DNA of 22,948 nucleotides, from assembly GCA_035644495.1 (NCBI GenBank), contig DASQOM010000326.1, positions 1-22,948 of the forward strand, written 5' to 3'. This document shows positions 7,568-14,654 of this stretch, piece after piece. The notes below the pieces were generated by a model. The model saw nothing but the letters and a program-made list of their open reading frames with translations. It did no database searches and was not told the DNA's origin. A program made the translations under genes and the position numbers. The stretch comes from JACQFK01 sp035644495. Its GTDB lineage: Bacteria; Planctomycetota; MHYJ01; JACPRB01. How positions within the stretch are numbered: the stretch's first letter is position 1; the number at the start of each line of letters is the position of its first letter.

Positions 7568-7957
7568 CTAGCTCTTCTTGTCCTGCGCCGGGGCCTGGGG
7601 ATCGGTCTTGACGGCGCCCTCCAGCCCCGCAATCGACGCCTTGCTCACCCGGATGCAGACGTCATTGCGCTCGTCGATGCATAAGGTGACGTCCGGCTCG
7701 TCCGGCTTCACCTGCTTGACGACGCCGTAGATGCCGGAGGCGGTGACCACATGGTCGTTCTTCTTGAGCGACGCCATCATCGCGTCGCGCTCCTTGCGCT
7801 GCTTGCTCTGGGGGCGGATCATGAGGAAGTACATGACCACGAAGATCATCGCGAACATCGGGAGCATCTTGAGCAGCTCGCCCGGGCCGCCCTGGGGGGC
7901 GGCGGCCTGCGGCGCCGCGCCCGCCGCCACGTCCTGGAGGAATAAAAGCATGTCCAT
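7568..7957 (-). CDS. yajC: Preprotein translocase subunit YajC
   Basis: A 129-residue protein with a single membrane helix (~29-47) followed by the family signature IRPQSKQRKERDAM and a small beta-rich cytoplasmic domain (VTASGIYGVVKQV). YajC joins SecDF in the holotranslocon. An in-frame ATG at 7969 would add MPRP, but that ATG is part of a TATAAT box on the minus strand (7968-7973), so translation more likely starts at the ATG at 7957 (MDMLLFLQ), 10 bases after the box. No Shine-Dalgarno sequence is visible, suggesting a near-leaderless transcript shared with secDF. Confidence 0.93.
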   Translation of the reverse strand: MDMLLFLQDVAAGAAPQAAAPQGGPGELLKMLPMFAMIFVVMYFLMIRPQSKQRKERDAMMASLKKNDHVVTASGIYGVVKQVKPDEPDVTLCIDERNDVCIRVSKASIAGLEGAVKTDPQAPAQDKKS

Positions 7958-7967
7958 AGGTCGGGGC

Positions 7968-7973
7968 ATTATA
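7968..7973 (-). promoter_or_regulatory. -10 box TATAAT of the yajC-secDF operon
   Basis: A perfect TATAAT on the minus strand, 10 bases before the ATG at 7957. No good -35 box is found at 16-18 bases upstream. Confidence 0.55.
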
Positions 7974-8118
7974 CAAACGACGCGGTCGAAGGCGAGAGAA
8001 ATCCCTCGGTCCGCGCGAGGCGCGCCCGCCCGGCTTTTCCGCCGGAAATGGTGCTAAAATGAATCTGATTATGGGTTCCCCCGCGGTTCGTCAAAGGCAG
8101 GGAATCCACCCATGACCG

Positions 8119-8133
8119 GGCCCATTATGGGCC
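8119..8133. promoter_or_regulatory. 15-bp palindrome next to the PilZ gene promoter
   Basis: GGCCCAT-T-ATGGGCC is a perfect inverted repeat with a one-base centre; outer arms CCCAT (8109-8113) and ATGGG (8137-8141) extend the symmetry with a small asymmetry. It ends 9 bases before the -35 box at 8143, a good position for a regulator. Confidence 0.45.
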
Positions 8134-8142
8134 GGGATGGGC

Positions 8143-8171
8143 TTGACAAGCATTCGCGGTCGTACTAAGGT
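8143..8171 (+). promoter_or_regulatory. Sigma70 promoter of the tandem PilZ gene
   Basis: A perfect TTGACA (8143-8148) and TAAGGT (8166-8171) are 17 bases apart. The ATG at 8179 follows the -10 box by 7 bases, so the message would be leaderless. The promoter lies inside the longer in-frame reading frame from 8137, which argues against that upstream start. Confidence 0.62.
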
Positions 8172-8178
8172 GAACGCC

Positions 8179-8958
8179 ATGGCGGCTGCCCCGGAGACCC
8201 GACGCGCGCACCCGAGACGCCGCGTCGGCAACGTCGAGATGTATTTCTACCGGGCTTCCCCCACCATCACGCCGCAGCTGCGCCGCAACATCGGCTCCGA
8301 GATCGTCGACATCTCCCCGGGCGGCGCCCGCGTCCGCGTCAGCGAACCCGTGGGTCGCGGGGAGACCGTGACCCTCGAGCTGCGCGACCGAACCTCGGGC
8401 GAGTCGTTCCGCGCCCGCGGGGAGGTCCGCTGGGCCGCGCAGACCGGGCCCGGGCTCGTCCTCGGCGTCCAGTTCAGCGAGCACTATACCCCCGTCGGGG
8501 CGCGCGAAACGTTCACGGGCGCCGTCGCCACCGCCGTCGCGCCCGCGGCCGCCAAGCCCGATTCGTCCGCGGACATCCTCCTTGCCCCCGAGGAGAAGCG
8601 CAAGGCCGCGCGCTTCGAGTTGTACGACTATGTCATCACGGTCTACCGGCAGGGCGCGCTCGCCTCCCAGGGCTTGAAGCGCAACCTCGGTCGCCGGGTG
8701 CTCGACATCAGCCAGTCCGGCGTCCAGCTCGAAGTCTCCGAATCCCTCGACGCCGGCGCGCTGGTGCAGTTCACGCTGCACCTGAACGCGCTTTCCGACT
8801 CGCTCGACGCGCTCGCCGCCGTCCGCTGGTGCCGCCCCGATCCGGCCGTCGCCGGGTCCAGCTGGCGCGCCGGCTTCCAGTTCCTCAACCTCGGGGATGC
8901 GCAGCGCCGGAAGATCGAGTTCATGCGCAAGTGGTTCACCCGGCCCCGCAAGAAGTAG
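8179..8958 (+). CDS. Tandem PilZ-domain protein (putative cyclic-di-GMP receptor)
   Basis: A 259-residue soluble protein with two PilZ domains. Domain 1 (~7-110) has the RxxxR pair at Arg9/Arg13 and DISPGG (44-49); domain 2 (~138-255) has Arg141/Arg145 and DISQSG (176-181). These two motifs form the cyclic-di-GMP binding site in PilZ proteins, and both copies look complete apart from the variable third position in the D/NxSxxG loop. A Pro/Ala-rich linker (~112-132) joins them. No enzymatic or DNA-binding domain is attached, so it probably acts by binding a partner on ligand binding. Start chosen at 8179 because promoter elements overlap the earlier ATG at 8137. The gene stands alone between yajC (divergent) and the PA14 gene, which has its own promoter. 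Confidence 0.87.
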   Translation: MAAAPETRRAHPRRRVGNVEMYFYRASPTITPQLRRNIGSEIVDISPGGARVRVSEPVGRGETVTLELRDRTSGESFRARGEVRWAAQTGPGLVLGVQFSEHYTPVGARETFTGAVATAVAPAAAKPDSSADILLAPEEKRKAARFELYDYVITVYRQGALASQGLKRNLGRRVLDISQSGVQLEVSESLDAGALVQFTLHLNALSDSLDALAAVRWCRPDPAVAGSSWRAGFQFLNLGDAQRRKIEFMRKWFTRPRKK

Positions 8959-8974
8959 CGCCCTCGCGCCGCTG

Positions 8975-9003
8975 TTGACTTCGATCCCCGTTCCGCCTAG
9001 CCT
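8975..9003 (+). promoter_or_regulatory. Sigma70 promoter of the PA14/FN3 gene
   Basis: TTGACT (8975-8980) and TAGCCT (8998-9003) are 17 bases apart. The predicted start near 9010 leaves a ~140-base leader before 9149, in which I see no clear riboswitch. Confidence 0.55.
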
Positions 9004-9148
9004 ATCAGCAGCAGTCCATTTCGAATTCGGGTTGGGAAGGGTCCGGGGCTGTGAGAGGCGCACGCCTCCGCCCGCGCATTTCCCTTCGCCTTCCCCGCGC
9101 AAGCACCTTGAGCGGGACTCCCTGATCCTTGCGTGAAAGGATTCCATC

Positions 9149-10102
9149 ATGGTCCACCTCTCTCTTCACGTCCATCTTCTGGTCGGCGCCCTCGTGCTCG
9201 CCTGCGCCCCGGCCGCCGTCGCCCAGACCGTCACCCCCGGCCTGCAGGGCGATTACTGGGGACCCAATCTCGCCGCCATCCCCGCGACCCCCGGCGTCCC
9301 CGCCGGAAATCCGAACCTGACGCGCGTCGACGCCACCGTCGACTTCGCCGACGCGACGTATCCCGGCGCTTTCGCCAACGCGGACATGTACGTCATCCGC
9401 TGGACCGGCTTCGTCAAGGGTCCGGTCACCGGCACCGTCACGTTCTTCACGAACACCGACGACGGCGTCGAGCTCGTGGTGAACAATGTGACGCCGGCCC
9501 TCATCTCCAACTGGACCGATCACGGAGCGACCGACGACCAGGGGAACTTCGACATGGTCCAGGGCCTCTGGTATCCGATCCGCCTGACGTTCTACGAACG
9601 GGGGGGCGGCGCCGTCACCCATCTGACCTGGTCGTACGCCGGGCAGGCCCGCGCCGTGATCCCGTCCGGCGCAATGTCTGCGACGACGCCTCCGGGGCCT
9701 GCGGCGCCGACGCTGAGCATCGCGACTCCGCAGAACCGGACGCCGCTGATCAGCCTGAGCTGGACGGCCGTGGCCAATGCCTCCAGCTACACCCTCCTGC
9801 GCAGCTCCCAGTCCGGGACGGAGACGGCCTACCAGACCGTTGCCGGCACAACCTACGACGACACGGGCGTCGGGTTCGGGGCGATGTACTTCTACGTCGT
9901 CCGTGCGGGGGTGGGGGCGACGATGACCGGCAACTCGAACGAGGTCAGCGGATCGCCGCAGCCGCTGCCGCCGAGGACCACCAAGACCAGCAACGACCAC
10001 CCGCTCTGCGGACTGGGATCGATCGGCGGGGTTCCGGAGCTCCCGGCGCTGGGGCTTCTGGCGGTGGTTCTCCTGCAGACTGGACGATTCCGCCGGCGCT
10101 GA
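9149..10102 (+). CDS. Exported PA14 / fibronectin type III protein with C-terminal hydrophobic Arg tail
   Basis: A 317-residue secreted protein. A cleavable signal peptide (1-26, ending AVAQ) is followed by a PA14 domain (~31-175; the typical core TNTDDGVEL at 101-109), which often binds carbohydrate, and a fibronectin type III domain (~185-270; ISLSWTAVANASSY). The C-terminus has a linker, a lone Cys287 in CGLGSIGG, a hydrophobic stretch (~297-310) and an RFRRR tail, the tripartite form of surface-sorting signals such as MYXO-CTERM or GlyGly-CTERM; it does not match one named signal exactly. The likely role is a cell-surface or envelope adhesive protein. AAAGGA lies ~8 bases before the ATG. 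It has its own promoter. Confidence 0.8.
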   Translation: MVHLSLHVHLLVGALVLACAPAAVAQTVTPGLQGDYWGPNLAAIPATPGVPAGNPNLTRVDATVDFADATYPGAFANADMYVIRWTGFVKGPVTGTVTFFTNTDDGVELVVNNVTPALISNWTDHGATDDQGNFDMVQGLWYPIRLTFYERGGGAVTHLTWSYAGQARAVIPSGAMSATTPPGPAAPTLSIATPQNRTPLISLSWTAVANASSYTLLRSSQSGTETAYQTVAGTTYDDTGVGFGAMYFYVVRAGVGATMTGNSNEVSGSPQPLPPRTTKTSNDHPLCGLGSIGGVPELPALGLLAVVLLQTGRFRRR

Positions 10103-10170
10103 ATCGCCTGGGGGGAGGGGGAACCTTCACGGCATGCTTCAGCCGGACCCCCAATCGGCCGAAAAGCCTA

Positions 10171-10176
10171 TATACT
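10171..10176 (+). promoter_or_regulatory. -10 box TATACT of the pseudokinase gene
   Basis: TATACT lies 14 bases before the ATG at 10191 and inside the longer in-frame reading frame from 10134, so the start at 10191 is preferred. A -35 box is not convincing. Transcription starting ~7 bases downstream would leave an untranslated leader of about 8 bases. Confidence 0.5.
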
Positions 10177-10190
10177 CTTTGTCTGTCAAC

Positions 10191-11819
10191 ATGAGCAGAA
10201 CGTCCGGCCGCAAGGTCCAGCTGCCCCACACGATCTTCCGCGAGGTCGCCGTCCTGGACGGCTACCTGGGCGCGGCGGGTCCGGCGCACATCTTCCAGGC
10301 CAAGTTGAGCAACCTGCCCGCGCTCATCGGGGAGATGATGATCGCCGGCGAAAGCGACCCCAACCTCTTTCAGCTCGACTATAAGTTCACCATGGGCAAG
10401 GGCCCGATCACCGATGAGGGCGTCATCGCGGCGATCCGGTCGCGCGCCGACGTCCTGTGGAAGGAGTTCAAAGGCGGAACGGCCGCGAAGAACCGGGAGC
10501 GGTATCTGCGCGTGATCGACGGCCGCCTGCTCGACAATCCCAGCCTGGCCGTCCGCGCGCCCGCCCACCAGGGCGGCGACAGCCGGGACGCGGAGCGCCT
10601 GATCTCCGAGGACCGCGCCCTCCGCAAGCTCAACCACCGCAACATCGTCCGCCGTTACGCCCGCGTCGACGACCCGTCGCTCGGCCCGTGCATCCTCATG
10701 GAGCACGTGCAGGGGAAGACGCTGGACCGCATCTGGCGTCGTCGCGGGGAGAACAAGCAGGGTCCGCTGCCGCTGCCGGCCGTCGCCCATATCGCCTACC
10801 AGCTGGCCCACGCGCTGTCGCACGCGCACCAGCAGGGGGTGGTGCACGGGGAGATGCATCCGGCCAACATTCTGATCGAAGAGTCGCCGACCGCGAAGAC
10901 CAAGGGCGTCGTCAAGCTCGCGGGCTTCGGCGGGGGCGGGGCGGGCGGGGCGACCGCGCTGCCGTACTCCGCGCCGGAGCAGGTGCGCGACGGCGTCCCG
11001 TCGCCGGCCACCGACGTGTATCAGCTGGGCGCGACCCTCTACGTCCTGGCGACCGGCAGGCTGATGTACGAGTCGGCGAGCCCGGACGATCTGCGCGAGC
11101 TGCTGGTGTCCGGCGAGCCGCATCCTGCGCGCGTGCACCACTCGCGCCCGGAGATCTCTCCGCGCTTCGAGGCGCTGATCGAGGCGGCGCGCGAAAAGGA
11201 TCCGGCCAAGCGCTGGCCGGTGTCGAAGGTCGTCGAGGAGATCACGCAGATCTACGCGTCGAAGTCGTTTTCGCTGGACGACGCGCCCAAGGGAAGCATC
11301 GCGGAGGAGCTGATCGTCCGGGTGCAGACGGACTACGCGCTGAAGGATTTCTACCGCGCCCTCGAGGCGCTCGACATGGCGAAGGACTTCCTGGAGGGCG
11401 TCCCGGGCCCGCGCGGGGAAGAGGTGCGCCGGCGCTTCGACTCGCTGAGCGCGCAGATCGAGCCGCACCGCGTGGCCGTGGAGCAGGTGAGGACGGTGCA
11501 GAAAAAGCACATCGCCCCCGTGGATCACCTGATGGAGGAGCTGTATACGCGCTACGGCAACGGCGAGCCGCTGCTGACGCACAAGGACAAGGGCGTCATG
11601 AAGGGCGAGGGCACGGACACGGTGATCGTGAAGCGCTCCCTCATCGACGGCATCCTGCAGCACACGTCGGCGGCGATCCAGGCGCTCTCGACCATCAACG
11701 CGGAGCTCGTGGGGGACATGCATCGCAAGATGGTGGACCGCGCCAGTTCGCAGGAGGAAGCCTGCAGCGATCTCGCGAAGCGCATGATCCAGTTCGGCGA
11801 CGACTATATCAAAGGATAG
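10191..11819 (+). CDS. Protein-kinase-fold pseudokinase
   Basis: A 542-residue cytoplasmic protein. Residues ~105-355 have the Ser/Thr kinase fold: LNHRNIVR (147-154), LMEHVQGKTLDRIW (169-182), VVHGEMHPANILI (217-229), VKLAGFGGG (241-249), YSAPEQ (259-264), DVYQLGATLYVLATG (275-289). Each catalytic position is altered: Arg122 where the ATP-binding Lys belongs (LAVR), HGE for HRD (219-221) with His223 for the following Lys, and GFG for DFG (245-247). No glycine-rich loop is seen. Residues supporting the fold (Asn226, APE, Asp275) are kept, so it is most likely a scaffold or allosteric binder, not an enzyme. A ~100-residue N-terminal region and a ~190-residue helical C-terminal region match nothing I recognise. 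The start is set at 10191 by the TATACT box upstream. Confidence 0.82.
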   Translation: MSRTSGRKVQLPHTIFREVAVLDGYLGAAGPAHIFQAKLSNLPALIGEMMIAGESDPNLFQLDYKFTMGKGPITDEGVIAAIRSRADVLWKEFKGGTAAKNRERYLRVIDGRLLDNPSLAVRAPAHQGGDSRDAERLISEDRALRKLNHRNIVRRYARVDDPSLGPCILMEHVQGKTLDRIWRRRGENKQGPLPLPAVAHIAYQLAHALSHAHQQGVVHGEMHPANILIEESPTAKTKGVVKLAGFGGGGAGGATALPYSAPEQVRDGVPSPATDVYQLGATLYVLATGRLMYESASPDDLRELLVSGEPHPARVHHSRPEISPRFEALIEAAREKDPAKRWPVSKVVEEITQIYASKSFSLDDAPKGSIAEELIVRVQTDYALKDFYRALEALDMAKDFLEGVPGPRGEEVRRRFDSLSAQIEPHRVAVEQVRTVQKKHIAPVDHLMEELYTRYGNGEPLLTHKDKGVMKGEGTDTVIVKRSLIDGILQHTSAAIQALSTINAELVGDMHRKMVDRASSQEEACSDLAKRMIQFGDDYIKG

Positions 11820-11841
11820 CGCAGTAGCCAGAGATCCCGCG

Positions 11842-11880
11842 CGGTAGGCGACTTCGGGAAAACCCTACCGGCAAGTCGCC
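11842..11880. repeat. Two interleaved inverted repeats upstream of the sigma54 promoter
   Basis: Repeat A is CGGTAGG (11842-11848) with CCTACCG (11864-11870); repeat B is GGCGACTT (11847-11854) with AAGTCGCC (11873-11880). The arms alternate A-B-A'-B', so in RNA they can form a pseudoknot or two exclusive hairpins; in DNA they are overlapping dyads. They lie 22 bases after the pseudokinase stop and 53 bases before the sigma54 site. Confidence 0.6.
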
Positions 11881-11932
11881 CATATTGCATTCCTCCCCCA
11901 GGCGTCCCCCTTCATTTCACGTTTACACCCGC

Positions 11933-11948
11933 TGGCACAGCGCTTGCT
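11933..11948 (+). promoter_or_regulatory. Sigma54 (RpoN) promoter of the porin-urt-ure cluster
   Basis: TGGCACAGCGCTTGCT matches the -24/-12 consensus TGGCAC-N5-TTGCW, with the essential GG (11934-11935) and GC (11946-11947) exactly 10 bases apart. Transcription should begin at ~11959, 37 bases before the porin ATG. Sigma54 promoters need an enhancer-binding activator; in nitrogen assimilation this is usually NtrC. No clear NtrC site was recognised upstream. Confidence 0.82.
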
Positions 11949-11995
11949 CTCCCTCCCGCCAACGGGACTCCGATTTTCTAATTTTGGGAGAGCAC

Positions 11996-13261
11996 ATGTT
12001 GAGACAAGGGTGGAGTGGGGTGGTCACGGCGATCCTGGTGACGGTGATGTCGGCGCGCGCCGGATTCGCGCAGGATTCTTCCTCGAAGGACGAGGAGATG
12101 CGGGATCTGAAGCGGCGCCTGGAGATCCTGGAGAAGGAGAAGCAGCAGCGGGAACAGCAGGCGCCTGCGGGCGCGGCGGTCGTCACCGAACCGGTCGAGG
12201 AGAAGTGGTACGACAAGGTCCACGTCGGCGGCGGCGTGCGGACGGAGTACCGCGCGATGGAGGTGCCGGTCGGCACCACCAGCAAGTACACGAGCGACTT
12301 CACGCTGGCCAGCGGCCGTCTGTACACCGGGGGAAAGATCAACGACGTCTTCTCGGCGACCCTGAACGCGGAGTTCACCTCGGGAGGCGCCTCGGTGCTG
12401 GATGCGATCTGCCAGATGAAGGTGGCGGACGCCTTCAACATCTTCGTCGGCCGCATGCTGCCGGCGACGGACCGCTCGAACTCGGACGGGCCGTATTACC
12501 TGTCCACCTGGGACTTCCCGTTCTTGTCCGACGGCTTCAACGCCGCCGGCAAGCTCGGCGACCGTGATGACGGCATCACGTTCTGGGGCGACGTGGGCGC
12601 CTTCAAGTACTGGGCCGGCGTCTACGAAGGCAACGACCATGGCGCGCCCACGGCCGCGTTCGGCGACCGGCTGCTGGTTGCCGGCCGGGTGCAGTACAAC
12701 TTCATGGACCCGGAGCCCGGCTACTACCTCCAGAGCACGTACTACGGCGACAAGAACATCCTGGCGATCGGCCTGGTGGCGAACTACCAGGGCGGCGGCA
12801 CGGGGATCGGCGCGGGGACGGGAGTGACCGGCTTCGGCAACGTGGCCGTCGACTTCCTGTGGGAACAGAAGCTGTCGTTCCTGGCGGACGGCACGGCCAC
12901 CGTGGAAGCGGCGTACTACTACTTCGGCCGCCACGGGTTCAGCGTGCCCGTGACCCCCGGCGACCTGGGCGGAGGCTTCGACACCGGCTCGGGCACGGGT
13001 CTGCTCTTCTCGATCGCGTACCTGATTCCGGGCAAGGTCGGCTGGGGCCAGTTCCAGCCGCACTTCCGGTACCAGGGATTCAATGAATCCGAGACGAGCG
13101 GCCACAACCCGGTCGCGAACAATCACTCGAGCTACGACCTCGGCGTCAACTACGTCATGGTCGGCCACAATGCCCGAATCACGTTCGTGTACACGCACAC
13201 CGACGTGACGGGACCGAAGGAGTTCGGCCAGTACGTCATCGGGACCCAGTTCCAGTTTTAA
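11996..13261 (+). CDS. Outer-membrane porin linked to urea uptake (FmdC-like by context)
   Basis: A 421-residue outer-membrane protein. A signal peptide (1-25, ARAGFA|Q) is followed by a short coiled coil (~32-52, RRLEILEKEKQQ), a Pro-rich spacer and a ~350-residue beta-barrel of alternating aromatic strands that ends in Phe (TQFQF), the usual barrel signal recognised by the BAM complex. The coiled coil may trimerise the barrel. The start at 11996 is set by GGGAG (11986-11990) five bases upstream and by the signal peptide; an earlier in-frame ATG at 11885 lies before the sigma54 promoter and is rejected. Being first in a sigma54-driven urea cluster, it probably admits urea or short amides, like FmdC ahead of the Methylophilus fmdDEF transporter. 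Specificity is inferred from context only. Confidence 0.82.
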   Translation: MLRQGWSGVVTAILVTVMSARAGFAQDSSSKDEEMRDLKRRLEILEKEKQQREQQAPAGAAVVTEPVEEKWYDKVHVGGGVRTEYRAMEVPVGTTSKYTSDFTLASGRLYTGGKINDVFSATLNAEFTSGGASVLDAICQMKVADAFNIFVGRMLPATDRSNSDGPYYLSTWDFPFLSDGFNAAGKLGDRDDGITFWGDVGAFKYWAGVYEGNDHGAPTAAFGDRLLVAGRVQYNFMDPEPGYYLQSTYYGDKNILAIGLVANYQGGGTGIGAGTGVTGFGNVAVDFLWEQKLSFLADGTATVEAAYYYFGRHGFSVPVTPGDLGGGFDTGSGTGLLFSIAYLIPGKVGWGQFQPHFRYQGFNESETSGHNPVANNHSSYDLGVNYVMVGHNARITFVYTHTDVTGPKEFGQYVIGTQFQF

Positions 13262-13312
13262 GAACGACCTTGTTGAAGGATTGAAATTCTCTACTACTTG
13301 GGAGGCAAGATC

Positions 13313-14620
13313 ATGAAGTTGCTGAAGGGGTTTGGGGCGGCGGTCGCGCTGGCGCTGCTAGCGTCCTCCGGCTGGGCCGGCGAGCAGGACAAGGAGCCGA
13401 TCAAGGTCGGCATCCTCCACTCGCTCAGCGGCACGATGGCGATCAGCGAAGTCTCGCTGCGCGACGTGACGCTCATGGCGATCGATGAAATCAACGCCAC
13501 CGGCGGCGTCCTCGGCCGCAAGGTCGAGGCGGTCATCGTCGATCCGGCGTCGAACTGGCCGCTCTTCGCCGAGAAGGCGAAGCAGCTGCTGGTGCAGGAC
13601 AAGGTCAGCGTCGTCTTCGGCTGCTGGACGTCGGTGAGCCGCAAGTCGGTGCTGCCGGTCTTCGAGAAGGAGAACGGCATCCTGTTCTACCCGGTGCAGT
13701 ATGAGGGCGAGGAGTGCTCGCGCAGCGTGTTCTACACGGGCGCGGCCGTCAACCAGCAGGCCGGCCCCGCGGTCGACTACCTGCTCTCGAAGGAAGGCGG
13801 CGGCAAGAAGAAGTTCTACCTGCTGGGCACGGACTACGTCTATCCCCGCACGACGAACAAGATCCTCCGCCAGCAGCTGATCGCCAACGGCATCCCCGAG
13901 ACGAGCATCGAGGAGGAGTACACGCCGTTCGGCCACCAGGATTACCAGACGATCGTCCGCAAGATCAAGGCGTTCGCCGCGGGCGGCGGCGCGGCCGTCG
14001 TCTCCACGATCAACGGCGACTCGAACGTGCCGTTCTACAAGGAGTTCGCCAACCAGGGCCTGACGTCGGAGAAGTGCCCCGTGGTCGCGTTCTCGGTCGC
14101 CGAGGACGAGCTGCGCGGCATGGACACGTCGTCCCTCGTCGGCCACCTGGCCGCGTGGAACTACTTCCAGTCGATCGACGCGCCCCAGAACAAGACGTTC
14201 GTGAAGGCGTTCAAGGCGTACTGCGAGAAGAACAGCCTGCCCGGCGGCGCGAAGCGCGTCACCGACGATCCGATGAAGACCGCCTATGTCGGGATCAACA
14301 TCTGGAGGCAGGCGTGCGAGCAGGCGGGCACCACCAACGTGGACGCCGTCCGCCAGGCCATCGCGGGCCAGCACTTCCTGGCCCCGGGCGGCTGGGTGCA
14401 GATGGACGAGAAGAACCACCACCTGAAGAAGCCGGTCATCATCGGCGAGATCCTCGCCGACGGCCAGTTCCAGGAAGTGTGGCGCACGAAGGGTCTCGTC
14501 CGCGCCGAGCCCTGGAGCAAGTTCGTCAAGGATTCCAAGGAGAAGATCTCCGACTGGACGTGGCCCAACATCACGGGAAATGAGACCAAGGCGAAGTTCG
14601 AGGTGCCGGCTCATCCCTAA
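13313..14620 (+). CDS. urtA: Urea ABC transporter, periplasmic urea-binding protein
   Basis: A 435-residue type I periplasmic binding protein. The signal peptide (1-23, KLLKGFGAAVALALLASSGWA) is followed by the UrtA/AmiC-like fold: IKVGILHSLSGTMAISE, the strongly conserved VVFGCWTSVSRKSVLPVFE and LFYPVQYEGEE, and LLGTDYVYPRTTNK. These segments are diagnostic of UrtA among branched-chain amino-acid-type binding proteins. The start at 13313 is preceded by GGAGG (13301-13305) at seven bases; a TTG at 13298 is rejected because it precedes the ribosome site. It lies 51 bases after the porin and is followed by a strong hairpin, which may keep its expression above that of the membrane subunits. Confidence 0.96.
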   Translation: MKLLKGFGAAVALALLASSGWAGEQDKEPIKVGILHSLSGTMAISEVSLRDVTLMAIDEINATGGVLGRKVEAVIVDPASNWPLFAEKAKQLLVQDKVSVVFGCWTSVSRKSVLPVFEKENGILFYPVQYEGEECSRSVFYTGAAVNQQAGPAVDYLLSKEGGGKKKFYLLGTDYVYPRTTNKILRQQLIANGIPETSIEEEYTPFGHQDYQTIVRKIKAFAAGGGAAVVSTINGDSNVPFYKEFANQGLTSEKCPVVAFSVAEDELRGMDTSSLVGHLAAWNYFQSIDAPQNKTFVKAFKAYCEKNSLPGGAKRVTDDPMKTAYVGINIWRQACEQAGTTNVDAVRQAIAGQHFLAPGGWVQMDEKNHHLKKPVIIGEILADGQFQEVWRTKGLVRAEPWSKFVKDSKEKISDWTWPNITGNETKAKFEVPAHP

Positions 14621-14654
14621 GCCTGTCCCGTTGTCGCTGATGTAACCCGATTCC

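Noticed and set aside
8059..8115. An 18-codon frame starting within a TAAAAT box upstream of the PilZ gene, as a leader peptide
   Set aside because: No good -35 box, no ribosome site and no coding signal; too short to support.
11820..11932. NtrC binding sites upstream of the sigma54 promoter
   Set aside because: No pair of TGCACC-like half-sites with the right spacing could be recognised by eye; the only strong dyads are the interleaved repeats listed separately.
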